A program made the position numbers and the translations under genes. Positions 54,806 to 64,000 of a DNA stretch of 64,000 bases are shown piece by piece. Position 1 is the first letter of the stretch; every line of letters starts with the position of its first letter. The notes below the pieces were generated by a model. That model saw only the letters and a program-made list of their open reading frames with translations, had not been told where the DNA came from and did not search any database. Source of the stretch: Bathynomus jamesi (taxonomy: Eukaryota; Arthropoda; Malacostraca; Isopoda; Cirolanidae); contig JAJOZX010000872.1 of the NCBI GenBank assembly GCA_023014485.1, positions 891,001 to 955,000 of the forward strand. Direction: 5' to 3'.

Positions 54806-54863
<58 letters not shown>

Positions 54864-54879
54864 CAGGACAAGGGGGCAC

Positions 54880-56677
54880 AAGAGAAGACCAGGAGCAAGC
54901 AAAAATGTTGATGGCTCTCACAAACGAGTTTATGCTGACACAGGAGATAACAGAACATACCAGAAAAAATATCTGCCTCCTGTTATTCACGAATAACACG
55001 AACTTGATTGCTGATATAAACATAACCCCAACCATTATCTCAGACCGCAACTTAATCGAGATATCAACAAATATGACGACAACATTAAAAGACAATACAC
55101 ATACTGAGGAAAAAAGCAAATTTGGGGCCTTTAACTTAAACTCCAAAACTATAAATTGGGAAGCAATCAGATCGCACATGGCCCAGATAGAGTGGAGAAC
55201 AGTTTTAGAGAATAAAACAAATGAAGAAATGCTAACAATCTTGGAAGAAAAAACTCCAAGAATTTTAGAAAAATATGCTCCGAAATCAGAGCCAAAAGGA
55301 AAGAGGAGCTGGCTTGAGAGGCAAAAGAGAAGACTATTCCGCAAAAGAAAGAGAGTGGAGGCGAAGTTAGCCAACTGCGGAGATAATGCCAGGAATGTAA
55401 TACAAGGAAAACTGGAGGGCATCGATAGGGAAATACAAGTCCTGATTAAGGACCATACAGAGAGGGAGGAGGAAAGGCGGTAGAAGCAATAAAGGAAAAT
55501 CCAAAATACTTCTATAGTTATGCGAAAAGGAAAACAAAAACGCACGCCGCAATTGGGCCCTTAAGGAAGAGAAATAATGAGCTAACCAACGACCCGAAAG
55601 AAATATCTGAAACACTGAGAACCCAATATGAATCAGTTTTCAGTACCCCAAAAAGTGACAAAGCGATACCATAGATGCATTCTTTGAAGAGAAATTGCAA
55701 GGAGAGTGTATAACAGACTTTGATTTTACCCCAGAAGATGTAGTGAGAGCTATAGGACAAATAAAACCACATTCAGCTGCAGGTTCGGACAATTGGAACG
55801 CATTATTGATTAAAAATTGTAAAAATGAAATAGCTACACCTTTATACTGGATATGGAGAAGATCCCTAGACACTGGGGAAATACCGAGCATCTTGAAAAG
55901 AGCAAACATTGTCCCTATATATAAAGGAAGGGACAGATCTCAAGCAAAGAACTATAGACCAGTGTCATTTACGTCCCACCTCACCAAAGTATTTGAAAGA
56001 ATAGTTAGAGAGAAAATTTATGATTTCTTGGAGACACTGGAAAGATTCAACAAAAATCAGCACGGATTCCGATCAGGTAGATCATGCCTATCACAACTGA
56101 TAGAACACTACAACAATATCCTAGCTGCACTGGAAGGCAATGACAACTATGATGTCATATACACAGATTTTGCCAAAGCTTTCGACAAATGTGATAACGA
56201 TATAATAGCACATAAAATGAAATATATGGGAAAGTGGGAAAATGGATCTACAACTTCCTCAGAGAACGTCTGCAGGTCGTCAAAATTCAAGGTATATCAT
56301 CATCAGAATCGGAAGTACGCAGCTTAGTACCACAAGGGACAGTACTGGCCCCACTCCTGTTCATTATCATGCTAACAGACGTAAACAGCGGAGTAAACAG
56401 CAACAGTATAGTAACATCCTTCGCAGACGATACAAAGATCAGCAGAAAAATTAGCGATATAAATGAAGTGGAGGCCTTGCAGAGGGACACGAACAAAATA
56501 TACAAATGGTCAGAAGACAATAACATATCATTTAACACCGAGAAATTTCAGCTCTTGAGATATGGTAGAAAAGAGGAACTTAAACAGACTGCATATTATG
56601 CTCTAGATAGGCAGGAAATTCAGGCCCACACTCCCCGCAAGACAAACGTGGCAACTCAAAACAGGGTGACTGATTAG
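54880..56677 (+). pseudogene. LINE of the CR1/Jockey group, 5'-truncated
   Basis: Starts in the C-terminal endonuclease region (LLFTNN, then SDRNLIEI, where the catalytic SDH His is Arg). A linker follows (KRSWLERQKRRLFRKRKR). After a shift near 55475 it reads PKYFYSYAKRKTK. RT from 55695 has KPHSAAGSDNWN, NYRPVSFTSHLTKVFE and TDFAKAFDK. After another shift near 56230 it has SLVPQGTVLAPLLF and FADDTK (active site intact). It ends soon after the RT. There is no RNase H. The clade is not settled between CR1/L2 and Jockey. It is preceded directly by TA/CA repeats. Confidence 0.75.
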
Positions 56678-56784
56678 TGAATACCTAGAGTCCCTTACTT
56701 TTACAAACTTTCATAAACATTCTGAATTGTCTGTTCAACCAAGCCACCATCATGAGTATGCCAATAACATGTATTTTTCATTAC

Positions 56785-56934
56785 GGTCTCGAGAGGTCTC
56801 GAAAGGTCTCGGGGAGAAAAACCGAGACCGCGTCTGTCGAGACCGAGATCGAGACCGAGACCTAAATAGCGGAGACCGAGATCGAGATCGAGATCTGCAA
56901 ATTGGGTCTCGAGATCGGTCTCGAGACCTACATC
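56785..56934. mobile_element. hAT-like MITE remnant with GAGACC arrays
   Basis: Tandem and inverted GAGACC/GGTCTC and GAGATC hexamers end in GAGACCTACATCACTG, a hAT-like terminus. The left end is not recognisable, so the element is partial. Compare 63095-63615 and 6778-7101. Confidence 0.5.
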
Positions 56935-56937
56935 ACT

Positions 56938-58959
56938 GGGGCCTACTTATAGCTGCGGATAGTAAATATAATCCAAAAAGTTTTTTGAATACGTCAATAA
57001 TCGTAAGCCGATAAAAGCTAACATAGGCCCTCTAGTGGATGTTAACGGCGCTTTGGCTTCTGACGCTCAGGCGATGGCGGGTATTTTCAATACATTTTTT
57101 GCGACAGTTTTTACCGTAGAAGACGTAAATAATGTCCCCGACGTGGACGATATCGTTCCATTTAGTAGCGAGACTATTTTGGATGAAATAACTGTTTACG
57201 AGGGTGAGATTGCGTATTATATCGATAGGCTAAAAGTTAGCAAGGCTCCAGGCCCTGATGCTTTTTATCCCAGACATTTGAAAGATTTGAAAGACGTTAT
57301 TGTAGGCCCCCTTAACAAAGATTTTTAATCAGTCACTCGAAACGGGGATTATTCCTGAAGACTTCAAATTAGCTAACGTCACGCCCATTTTAAAAAAAGG
57401 CGACCGAACAATAGCTAGCAATTAGGCCCATTAGCTTAACGTCAATTGTCGGTAAACTATTGGAATCCGTCGTTAGGGATCGTATCATCGATCACTTAGA
57501 AAGTCGAGATTTGATTAATAGTAGTCAGCATGGGTTTCGACGCCATAGATCTTGTTTAACCCTTTACCGCACTGTGCGTCGAATACATAACGTTTCAAAT
57601 ACACGCATTTAGACTCAACCCTACTGTGATAGCGTGGGGTAGACACCCCAGTTAGGTTACTTAGGTTCTAGCAAACAATCAAAAGCACTTACCGGTGCGT
57701 TGAATTAGGTATTCCTTGAAGCCTACCGTTTTATTCCTGTGTCCCACAACAGCCTACCTAACTCTCTCTTACATTACCAATTTAGAAGCTATAGCAAAAA
57801 GTTCGGCCATAAAGGGTTAACTAATTTGTTAGAATTTTATAACGAAATAGTGCGCGAATACGATAGGCATAGAGCAGTTGACATTATTTATTTAGATTTT
57901 AAAAAGGCGTTCGATACAGTTCCGCATAGAAGATTAATTGCGAAGGTTAAAGCTCACAGTATACGCGGTCAGGTAGCTAACTGGTTAGAGGAATGGCTTC
58001 GTGCTAGGAGACAGAGGGTCGTTGTTAATGGTAGTGAATCGGGGTGGTTGGATGTAGGTAGCGGTGTCCCACAGGGTTCAGTGTTAGGCCCATTGCTATT
58101 CGTAATTTACATTAACAACATAGATGTAGGATTGACTAGTAACGTGTCAAAATTGGCGGACGAGATTAAAATAGGCGGTAAGGTTGTTAACGAGGACGAA
58201 AGAAATAGGCTCCAAGATGATGTAAATATGATTATGGAGTGGACGGATAAGTAGCAGATGCAATTTAATGTAGACAAATGTAAAGTTTTGCATATAGGTT
58301 CTCGTAACAATAATTACACGTACACGATGGATGATAGAGAGTTAGCGAGCGTTGACTAGGAAGTAGATTTAAGCGTACGCGTATCTAAGGATTTAAAAGT
58401 TAGGAACCAGTGCCTGGAGTCTTGCGCAAAAGCTAATAGGATGTTAGGCTTCATAGCGCGTAATTTCGAATTTAAATAGAAGGGTATTATATTGCCCATT
58501 TTCAAGTCCCTAGTCAGGCCTCATTTAGAATATGCCGTTCAGTTTTGGTGCCCGTATTTGCGTGAGGATATTGATAGGTTAGAAAGGGTTCAGCGTCGTG
58601 CCACGAAACTAATTCCGTCATTGCGCAACAAGCCTTATGAAAATAGGATTAAAGAGTTAGACTTGCATTCACTCGAAACTAGGAGATTAAGGGGGAAGCG
58701 TATTGAAGTTTTCAAAATCGTTAATAACATCGATAACGTAAATTTTGACAAACTGTTCACTTTCGATAATAGCAATACTCGTAATAACGGATTTAAGTTG
58801 CGTGGCAGACGTTTCATTACTAATATCGCTAAAAACTTCTTTACGTTTAAAGTAGTTGATAAATGGAATAATCTTCCCGCGCCCGTCGTGAACTCTACCA
58901 GCGTTAATGTGTTTAAAAATCGTCTAGATAGACATTTTAAAAATATTAACGTTGTTTAA
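56938..58959 (+). pseudogene. CR1-like LINE reverse transcriptase
   Basis: Begins with KPIKANIGPLVDVNG and MAGIFNTFFATVFT, then reads VSKAPGPDAFYPRHLK (RT start). After interruptions it has HGFRRHRSC at 57527-57556, broken by a piggyBac-like MITE (57560-57816), then IIYLDFKKAFDTVPH, GVPQGSVLGPLLF and LADEIK, where the catalytic FADD is destroyed. The C-terminal part (58492-58959) with SLVRPHLEYAVQFWCPY, LERVQRRATKLIP and KWNNLPAPVV is typical of CR1-like LINEs. Stops near 57328, 57424, 58254, 58359 and 58478 show that it is dead. Confidence 0.8.
57560..57816. mobile_element. piggyBac-like MITE (257 bp) inside the CR1-like RT
   Basis: Ends CCCTTTACCGC and GGCCATAAAGGG, with TTAA at 57556-57559 and 57817-57820. 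Taking out the insert and one TTAA leaves the RT frame continuous from SCL to TNLLEF, an independent proof of its ends. Confidence 0.88.
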
Positions 58960-59520
58960 AATAAAAAACAATTGGCAACAGGAGCTCTGGGGGTCGTAAT
59001 CGGGGATGAATCTGTTGACGTCTAATGCCAGCGTGTGATATGCCAACAGAAAAAAAAAATTAGACTAACACGAACTTAGTTGTAGCTTGTTGAGTAAATT
59101 AACCCACTTTTTGTTATTCTTTATACTTATTTTTCTTCTCTCTTTATTGCATGTCTGTAGTTTGCATGTTTGCATGGTATGATAGTGTTTGAGTTAAGAA
59201 TGTGTTGTAATGCGTTCTTATTTTACTTCTTTTCATCTTTCACGCCTTTCCAGCCTAGTGGGCTGCATCCTCTACCTCCCTATGGAGTGGAGGATCGGTC
59301 TGCAACAGTTGGAAGAATGTGTTGCTTTAAGTTAAGAATGTGTTGTTCTTGAGTTAAGATTGTATTGCATGGTTTGTAAGCGTTCTTATGTTACTTCTTT
59401 TCATCTTTTTATGGCAGAGTGGGCTCTACCTCCCTATGGAGTAGAGGACCGTTCTGCAATCTTTCCTATTCTTTCCGACTATTTTTCTGACTTGTCGGCA
59501 GTGGCCAGCGGATGATGATG
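58960..59520 (+). other. CR1-like 3' UTR and flank
   Basis: Follows the RT stop. Two related copies of a CTACCTCCCTATGGAGTGGAGGA motif (about 59268-59295 and 59428-59452) resemble the 3' UTRs of CR1-type LINEs. No gene. Confidence 0.5.
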
Positions 59521-59659
59521 GTGAGTCTTTTTTTCTCTTTTTCTGAATGAATGTTAACCCACGAGTGATAGGTGTTGCTACTTACTTAACCCCTTATTCT
59601 CTTCTCTTAACCCCCTACTCTTTCCTTTCTTTCGGGCTAACCTTAGAGTGGATCTTAGG

Positions 59660-59861
59660 TAGGCTGACCATATTTCCTTGAGACAAAAACGGGACATTGA
59701 GATGGCAAAAAAGGGACGGGGGTTATGTAATATTCTGTATTCATGTAAAAGTAAGTACATAAACATATTGAGCTTACAATTATTCTTCAGTGACAGAACC
59801 CATACAAAAACCCATACAAAACGGTACTGTCCCGTTCAAAACGGTACGTATGGTTAGCCTA
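59660..59861. mobile_element. hAT-type MITE (202 bp) with 8-bp TSD
   Basis: The ends are TAGGCTGACCATA and TATGGTTAGCCTA. The TSD ATCTTAGG occupies 59652-59659 and 59862-59869. The interior has GGGACA/TGTCCC repeats. Non-coding. Confidence 0.85.
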
Positions 59862-60067
59862 ATCTTAGGGTCTTTGTTAGCCTTAGCTTCTGTAGATCTG
59901 TAGAATCAACCTGTTAGTGGCAACCTATGAAAATCTGTAATTAAAGCTTGCCTTCAAGTTCCATGTAAATATTAATAAAAACAAGTTTGATATTAGCCTA
60001 GTAGGGTTTACTGTATACTATTCCAGTCAGAAAACAAACAGTTTCATTAGGTCTAGGGCTAGGTAAC

Positions 60068-60534
60068 AAGGGCGGATCTAGGCGTTTCAGTAAGGAGGGG
60101 TCCAAAGAAAAAAGGGCACAGTACTAAAAATTTTTTTTTGAAACAGACCACCAATGAGCGAGGGTAAACTCAATTGTATTGTTTTATTAGATCAGTCTCA
60201 TTCACATATGATACAAAATAAAAATCTAATTTGGGTACAACAGTTATCACAGAAAAATTTTCAAACAATTAAAAAAAAAAATAATGATATGGCTGCACCA
60301 CTACTAAAGGCACCTATGAAAACCATTACAACTACAAATTTTGAAGTACAATGTATACAGATAAAGACTCAAAATAGAATCTGAATAAAATAAAATAACC
60401 ATGATCTATTTGCAAAAACAAATTTTGTTTTCAGAGGCATACACATCATTCAAATAGGGCACCTTGCAAGAAATTGAGAGGGGGTCCAGACGTCGCCGAC
60501 CCCCTCCCCCCCTGCCGTTAGATCCGCCTATGGG
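60068..60534. mobile_element. Probable MITE with GGCGGATCTA termini
   Basis: Inverted ends AAGGGCGGATCTAGGC and GTTAGATCCGCCTATGGG, with GGGGTCC/GGGGTCC and GACCCCC blocks near both ends. No clear TSD. Non-coding. Confidence 0.6.
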
Positions 60535-61414
60535 CAATACTTTTATAAGTTGTAATTTTTGTTTAAGTATAATTAGATTCATCTGCCTCTTTTGTCTGGA
60601 ACTGAACTTAAAAACTGATCTTAATTAATTAGTGTTTCTTAAACCAAACTTAGTTTTAAACATAAAATATTCTTTAAAGATTAATTTCTTTGCCTTTTTC
60701 TCCTCTGATAGTGTCTTTGTCAAAGGATTTGCTAATTTTATCATAAACAAGTGCTAAATAAGTGCTATTTTAAGCAAAATAATTTGCTAATTTTGTGTGA
60801 AAAATTCGATCACTTCCCACTTATTGTCATTCCCTTAACCATTCACAATCCGCAAGTGAGAATGGCAAAAAATGGATAATAATAATTCCTCACATTAAAA
60901 CTAACTTAAAACCTGAACCAAAGTGGGAAAGTCGTGGATGAGAATGAGAATGGCATGAAATGGGAATAGATCGCTTTGAGAATTGCTTCCTTTGAGATTC
61001 TCCCTCGCGGATTTCCCACTCTTGGAAGCGGAATGAAATGGAAATCGCACCGAGTGGAATGATGCAAAAAAATCTGGCAATCGTGCATTAGGCGCAATAA
61101 AGTCAGTAAAGTGGACGCTATCCGTTAAACGGGGTTAAGTGACTCAAATAATCTAACAAGGTCGTATCAGGTACTACTGTTAAATCGGTAGAGCTTTTAT
61201 ACAAAGTGTACTTTCTGCTTATATACAGTATGTTTACACTTCACTTCTTGCGAATGTTGGCATTGAGAATGATGCGCACAGATGTTCCGAGTCAGGTGCA
61301 ACCGTGTATATTTACTGTTCACTCATACTGATATAAGTGTTGTGGATCAAGAAATTCTATGGGTTTGTGAATATTTGTAATGTGTTTCTTTAAGAATTAA
61401 TTTAATTTTTACAG
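60535..61414. other. Unassigned sequence
   Basis: AT-rich. I see no gene. About 60790-61090 contains several TCCCA/TGGGA and GAATGG repeats in both orientations and might be a decayed MITE. Confidence 0.4.
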
Positions 61415-61515
61415 TTTAATCTTTTGAAGTATGGATTGGTTTCGCACTACACTATCTAAGATTAAAAGTGAGAAGACTTCTTCTTTAACAGTAAAAGGGA
61501 TCATAGTCGGTGCAG
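61415..61515 (+). CDS. Candidate host exon, function unknown
   Basis: A pyrimidine-rich acceptor (TTAATTTTTACAG) precedes 61415. ATG at 61431 opens 28 codons (MDWFRTTLSKIKSEKTSSLT...IIVGA), followed by a donor-like G|GTTAGT at 61516. The short N-terminal amphipathic start and the IIVGA end could precede a membrane or nucleotide-binding segment, but I do not recognise the family. No second exon is identifiable in the window, so this may be chance. Confidence 0.35.
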
Positions 61516-61579
61516 GTTAGTAATAAAATAGATTCTCTTTTGATATACCAACATAGAGAAAAGGAACTAGTGGCCTAGG

Positions 61580-61585
<6 letters not shown>

Positions 61586-61617
<32 letters not shown>
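61586..61617. repeat. (TA)n microsatellite
   Basis: Pure TA repeat just before the truncated SINE. Confidence 0.85.
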
Positions 61618-61619
<2 letters not shown>

Positions 61620-61635
61620 CTGCAAATAACACACA

Positions 61636-61745
61636 GTATCCCGGTTTCGATTCCCGGGTGGTACCTCATTTTTCATTTGTTCGTCCTCCATCCTCATCTT
61701 GTGCGGAACGCTCTTCTACACAAGCGTCGTTCTTTACATTAATTA
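61636..61745 (+). mobile_element. tRNA-derived SINE, 5'-truncated
   Basis: Begins at the B-box region (GGTTTCGATTCCCGGGTGG) and continues with the same body as the copy at 61858-62004, including TGTGCGGAACGCTCTT and ACAAGCGTCGTTCTTTACAT. Confidence 0.7.
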
Positions 61746-61857
61746 TACGGTGTGTTGTTTGCAGTTAAAATGTATATATATGTACGGCATGCGAAGGAGC
61801 CCCCTCAGGCATTGGTTTCTGCTCGTATGTAGGAGAATTACGACTTCTGATTGATCG

Positions 61858-62004
61858 AGGTCCATGGTGTAGTGGATAGCATATCTGACCGGCAATCAGA
61901 TGATCCCGGGTTCGATTCCAGGTGGTACCTCATTTTTCATTTGTTCATCCTCCCTCCTCATCTTGTGCGGAACGCTCTTGTACACAAGCGTCGTTCTTTA
62001 CATA
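61858..62004 (+). mobile_element. tRNA-derived SINE
   Basis: The A box TGGTGTAGTGGAT and B box GGTTCGATTCC are at tRNA-like spacing. An anticodon-stem-like TCTGA/TCAGA surrounds a loop with GGC. The acceptor stem does not pair, and a 90-bp unrelated body follows, ending in (AT)n. So it is a SINE with a pol III promoter and not a working tRNA gene. The tRNA of origin is uncertain. Confidence 0.75.
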
Positions 62005-62027
62005 TATATATATATATATATATATGC

Positions 62028-62674
62028 AGGGATGGCAAAAAGTCGCGATCGGGTTGTTTAGAAACATACAGGAATTAGAAATGAAGAATGTGTTCCAAAG
62101 AATATTTACAATGGAATCCACATAAATTTGCCAAATAAAAGCAGCTAGGCCTATGATAATCACCTTCTGCCGAGCCTCGGCTATGTGGTATGTAAACAAA
62201 CTTCATAATGGCGCAGGCTATCAACCCTTCAACATGGCGGATACAAGTTCCTTTACAATTGAGGAGCGTCTTGTTGTGAGGGTTTGGTTCACAAAAAACA
62301 ACGTACTGGTAAAACAATGGTATAAGAAAAGACTTTGCAATGCGTTTTAATAAAGCAGCTCCAACTGAGGCAAATTTACATAAACTGCAGAAAAAAAAAC
62401 TTTCACAACCAGATCTGTTTTAGATGTCAAATGATGTGCGAGACCGCAGAAATATGCGGACGTTAGTGCTCGAATGTAATTATGCGTTGATAACGATGGT
62501 ATCCATACAGACCAATTGGAAGTATAAGCATCAAGATATCTTTTTATTTAATTTCAGCTCCATCTGTAATGTTTTTTCTTGTTTTTGGTTTAAATAAAAA
62601 AATGTTTCAAAAGTTAAATCTCATTCTTTTATCAACCATTCTATACGACTCGATCGCGACTTTTGGCCATCCCT
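62028..62674 (+). mobile_element. Mariner-type non-autonomous element
   Basis: TIRs AGGGATGGCAAAAAGTCGCGATCG (62028) and CGATCGCGACTTTTGGCCATCCCT (62674), with TA-rich flanks. It contains the N-terminal part of a transposase at 62234. The catalytic region is deleted. Confidence 0.7.
62234..62430 (+). pseudogene. Mariner-type transposase N-terminal helix-turn-helix remnant
   Basis: The frame MADTSSFTIEERLVVRVWF continues to CNAF and a stop at 62348. After a shift it reads FNKAAPTEANLHKLQKKTF and TRSVLDVK. This matches the FT.EER...F..AAP....I..L...F...GSV.D layout of the DNA-binding domain in mariner-type transposases. The rest of the protein is absent. Confidence 0.6.
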
Positions 62675-62837
62675 ATATATATATATTTTTTCGGATATTG
62701 AAATATACGCCAGGTTGTACTAATTTGTACGGTTACCTTTTCGTATCGTAATGGTCAGCGCCCTCGTGTTCTGCTCAAGAAGTGCTAGAATCGAACCCTG
62801 GTGGGGCATTTTTGTATTATGTAAAATCGTGTGTTCA

Positions 62838-62866
62838 TATATCTATCTATCTATCTATCTATCTAT
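62838..62866. repeat. (ATCT)n microsatellite
   Basis: About seven ATCT units followed by AT. Confidence 0.85.
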
Positions 62867-63094
62867 ATATTATGTAGGAAGGAAGAGCCAAAGGGGAGCA
62901 CCCGTAAAGAAAGAGAACCGAAATCAAGGTCTACAAGATTCACCTTATCGTTTTTTGATTTGGAAAGATTTAGTAGTGTGTAAAATGCATGTATGTGTAG
63001 TGAAGAATAGAGGGTGAAGTGTGTTTGAGAGCATGCTGGGCTGCTCACAGGGTAGATGAGACACGGAAAAAGATCAGCTAAAGAGGACAGTGAC

Positions 63095-63615
63095 TAGAGG
63101 TGGAAAGAGTACATCACTACTCGAGTACGGTTTTTTGTCATATTCGTACTCGAAGTAATCTTAAATTGCCGTAATCGTACTCATACTCGTACTCGATATA
63201 ATATGAAATCGCTGTAATCGTACTTGCACTGAAATTAATTTCAAATATGAGGATCTGTTCTAGACTCCGAGTGTACCATGAAAGCAACAGTTTACAACTT
63301 TAATTTCAATATGGTTTATATTTTCAGATTTATTTACTATATTTTTAGGCAATACTTTACATTTGTAATATTATTAATAACTAAGTGGCAACTTCTGTAG
63401 CGAAAAAAATTTGTGAAAAACATGTCGTGTTTTATTACTGAATAGTTAGGTAAACGCGTACTCGTACTCGAACACTAAAAAAACCCTACTCGTACTCAAG
63501 CACTAAAAAGGCATACTTGTACTCGTACTCGACCACTCAAAAAATACTGTACTCATAATCGTACTCGTACTCGTACTCGTCCAACTCCAAAATTTTGGTA
63601 CTCTTTCCGCCTCTA
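63095..63615. mobile_element. hAT-type MITE (521 bp) with 8-bp TSD
   Basis: The ends are TAGAGGTGGAAAGAGTAC and GTACTCTTTCCGCCTCTA. The TSD ACAGTGAC occupies 63087-63094 and 63616-63623. Both subterminal regions are filled with ACTCGTACTCG-type repeats (about 63116-63225 and 63462-63582). No gene. Confidence 0.85.
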
Positions 63616-63703
63616 ACAGTGACAAAAGAAACGGCGGTCTTAGTACGTGCCCCCCCCCCCCCCCCCCCGAGTACTTCCCTGGTCGATTGGTGTCTAAATC
63701 TCT

Positions 63704-63731
63704 TCCTATATATATATATATATAATATTAT

Positions 63732-63765
<34 letters not shown>
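63704..63765. repeat. (TA)n microsatellite
   Basis: TA repeats preceded by a C-homopolymer at 63652-63668. Confidence 0.85.
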
Positions 63766-63766
63766 C

Positions 63767-64000
63767 CGGGTGTCCGAGAATTATCTGTACAATTTTTGGC
63801 TGTTATTAAAAGTCAACCATGAAGTGTAGAAATTCCAGTTTGTCCCATTTTACAGAGAAACTCATTAAGTTTTTTCTGGTAAGTTTTGACAAGTTTTTTC
63901 TTTTTTGTACGCGGGTGACAGACATTGATGATTTAAAAGCAAGAATCACAGCTGCTATTGCGCGAATTGATGTGGATATGCTGCAGCGTACATGGCAACA
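63767..64000 (+). mobile_element. Mariner-type element, cut by window end
   Basis: Starts with a terminal-like CCGGGTGTCCGAGAATTATC next to TA repeats. From about 63914 a frame reads TDIDDLKARITAAIARIDVD then MLQRTWQ, the extreme C-terminus of mariner-type transposases (a DDLK.RI..A...I...ML...W motif). The C-terminus lies close to a terminus, so the interior is probably deleted. Confidence 0.6.

Larger units (their letters stand above)
54566..54809. repeat. Palindrome with two inverted hammerhead-like motifs
   Basis: Arms of about 108 bp (54566-54673 and 54703-54809) are nearly perfect inverted copies around a 28-bp T-rich spacer, flanked by TA repeats. Each arm holds CTGAGGA, a GTC/GAC stem with an ATTA loop and GAAA. 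That is the consensus hammerhead core. On the plus strand it is at 54739-54760, on the minus strand at 54640-54619. It resembles the terminal repeats of Penelope-like elements, but no PLE coding sequence is adjacent. Confidence 0.7.

Noticed and set aside
61858..61930. Functional tRNA gene
   Set aside because: A and B boxes are present, but the acceptor stem does not pair, the T stem has a mismatch and U33 is missing. The sequence continues into a body shared with a truncated neighbour, so it is a SINE.
62750..62812. Second tRNA-like element
   Set aside because: GAATCGAACCC resembles a B box, but there is no A box at proper spacing and no cloverleaf.

Overview
This 64 kb window looks like an invertebrate nuclear genome, probably an arthropod and possibly a decapod crustacean. 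That call is an inference from the AT-rich, microsatellite-rich host DNA and the mix of Penelope, BEL/Pao, Ty3, I-clade, CR1-like, hAT, Merlin, pogo and piggyBac-type elements. No bacterial features are present. By eye most of the window is transposable element. The clearest host gene is FUNDC1-like (FUN14 domain), on the minus strand. Two coding exons are visible (32147-31972 within exon 32177-31972, and 5080-4978). They join in frame through canonical splice sites across a 26.9 kb intron. One further candidate host exon lies at 61415-61515.

The FUNDC1 intron holds an ordered nest of insertions. An internally deleted pogo/Tigger element (5405-31649, TA flanks) carries a Penelope-like element (PLE) composite (5626-28591, 13-bp flanking repeat). 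The composite is two head-to-head copies whose outer ends both carry hammerhead-like motifs. The minus-strand PLE copy was interrupted by an I-clade-like LINE (copy C, about 7647-18500), by a second LINE (copy B, 20483-26857, 13-bp TSD), and by a TIR element (6093-7114) that itself received a dimeric hAT MITE (6778-7101, 8-bp TSD). LINE copy C was then split by a 4.3 kb DNA transposon of a family I cannot place (14073-18377, TIRs of at least 640 bp, candidate 4-bp TSD TGGG). A third LINE (copy A, 1-3035), near-identical to copy B, runs off the left edge in what is probably the next FUNDC1 intron.

From 32 to 41 kb upstream of FUNDC1 there are a piggyBac-like MITE, Tc1/mariner remnants, a TTAA-flanked transposon with a 2.2 kb broken transposase gene (34675-38191), and a Merlin-like MITE that still encodes the start of a Merlin-type transposase. 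From 41.4 to 54.4 kb there is a solo BEL LTR, then a degenerate full-length BEL/Pao element on the minus strand. A young Ty3/gypsy element on the plus strand, with 153-bp LTRs, is inserted inside the BEL integrase and may be self-primed.

From 54.4 kb to the end there are an inverted pair of hammerhead-like motifs forming a palindrome, two decayed LINEs of the CR1/Jockey group (one with a cleanly recognisable piggyBac-like MITE in its RT), several hAT MITEs, tRNA-derived SINEs, and mariner-type remnants. Boundaries backed by target-site duplications are reliable. Family names without such support are best estimates from motifs read by eye.
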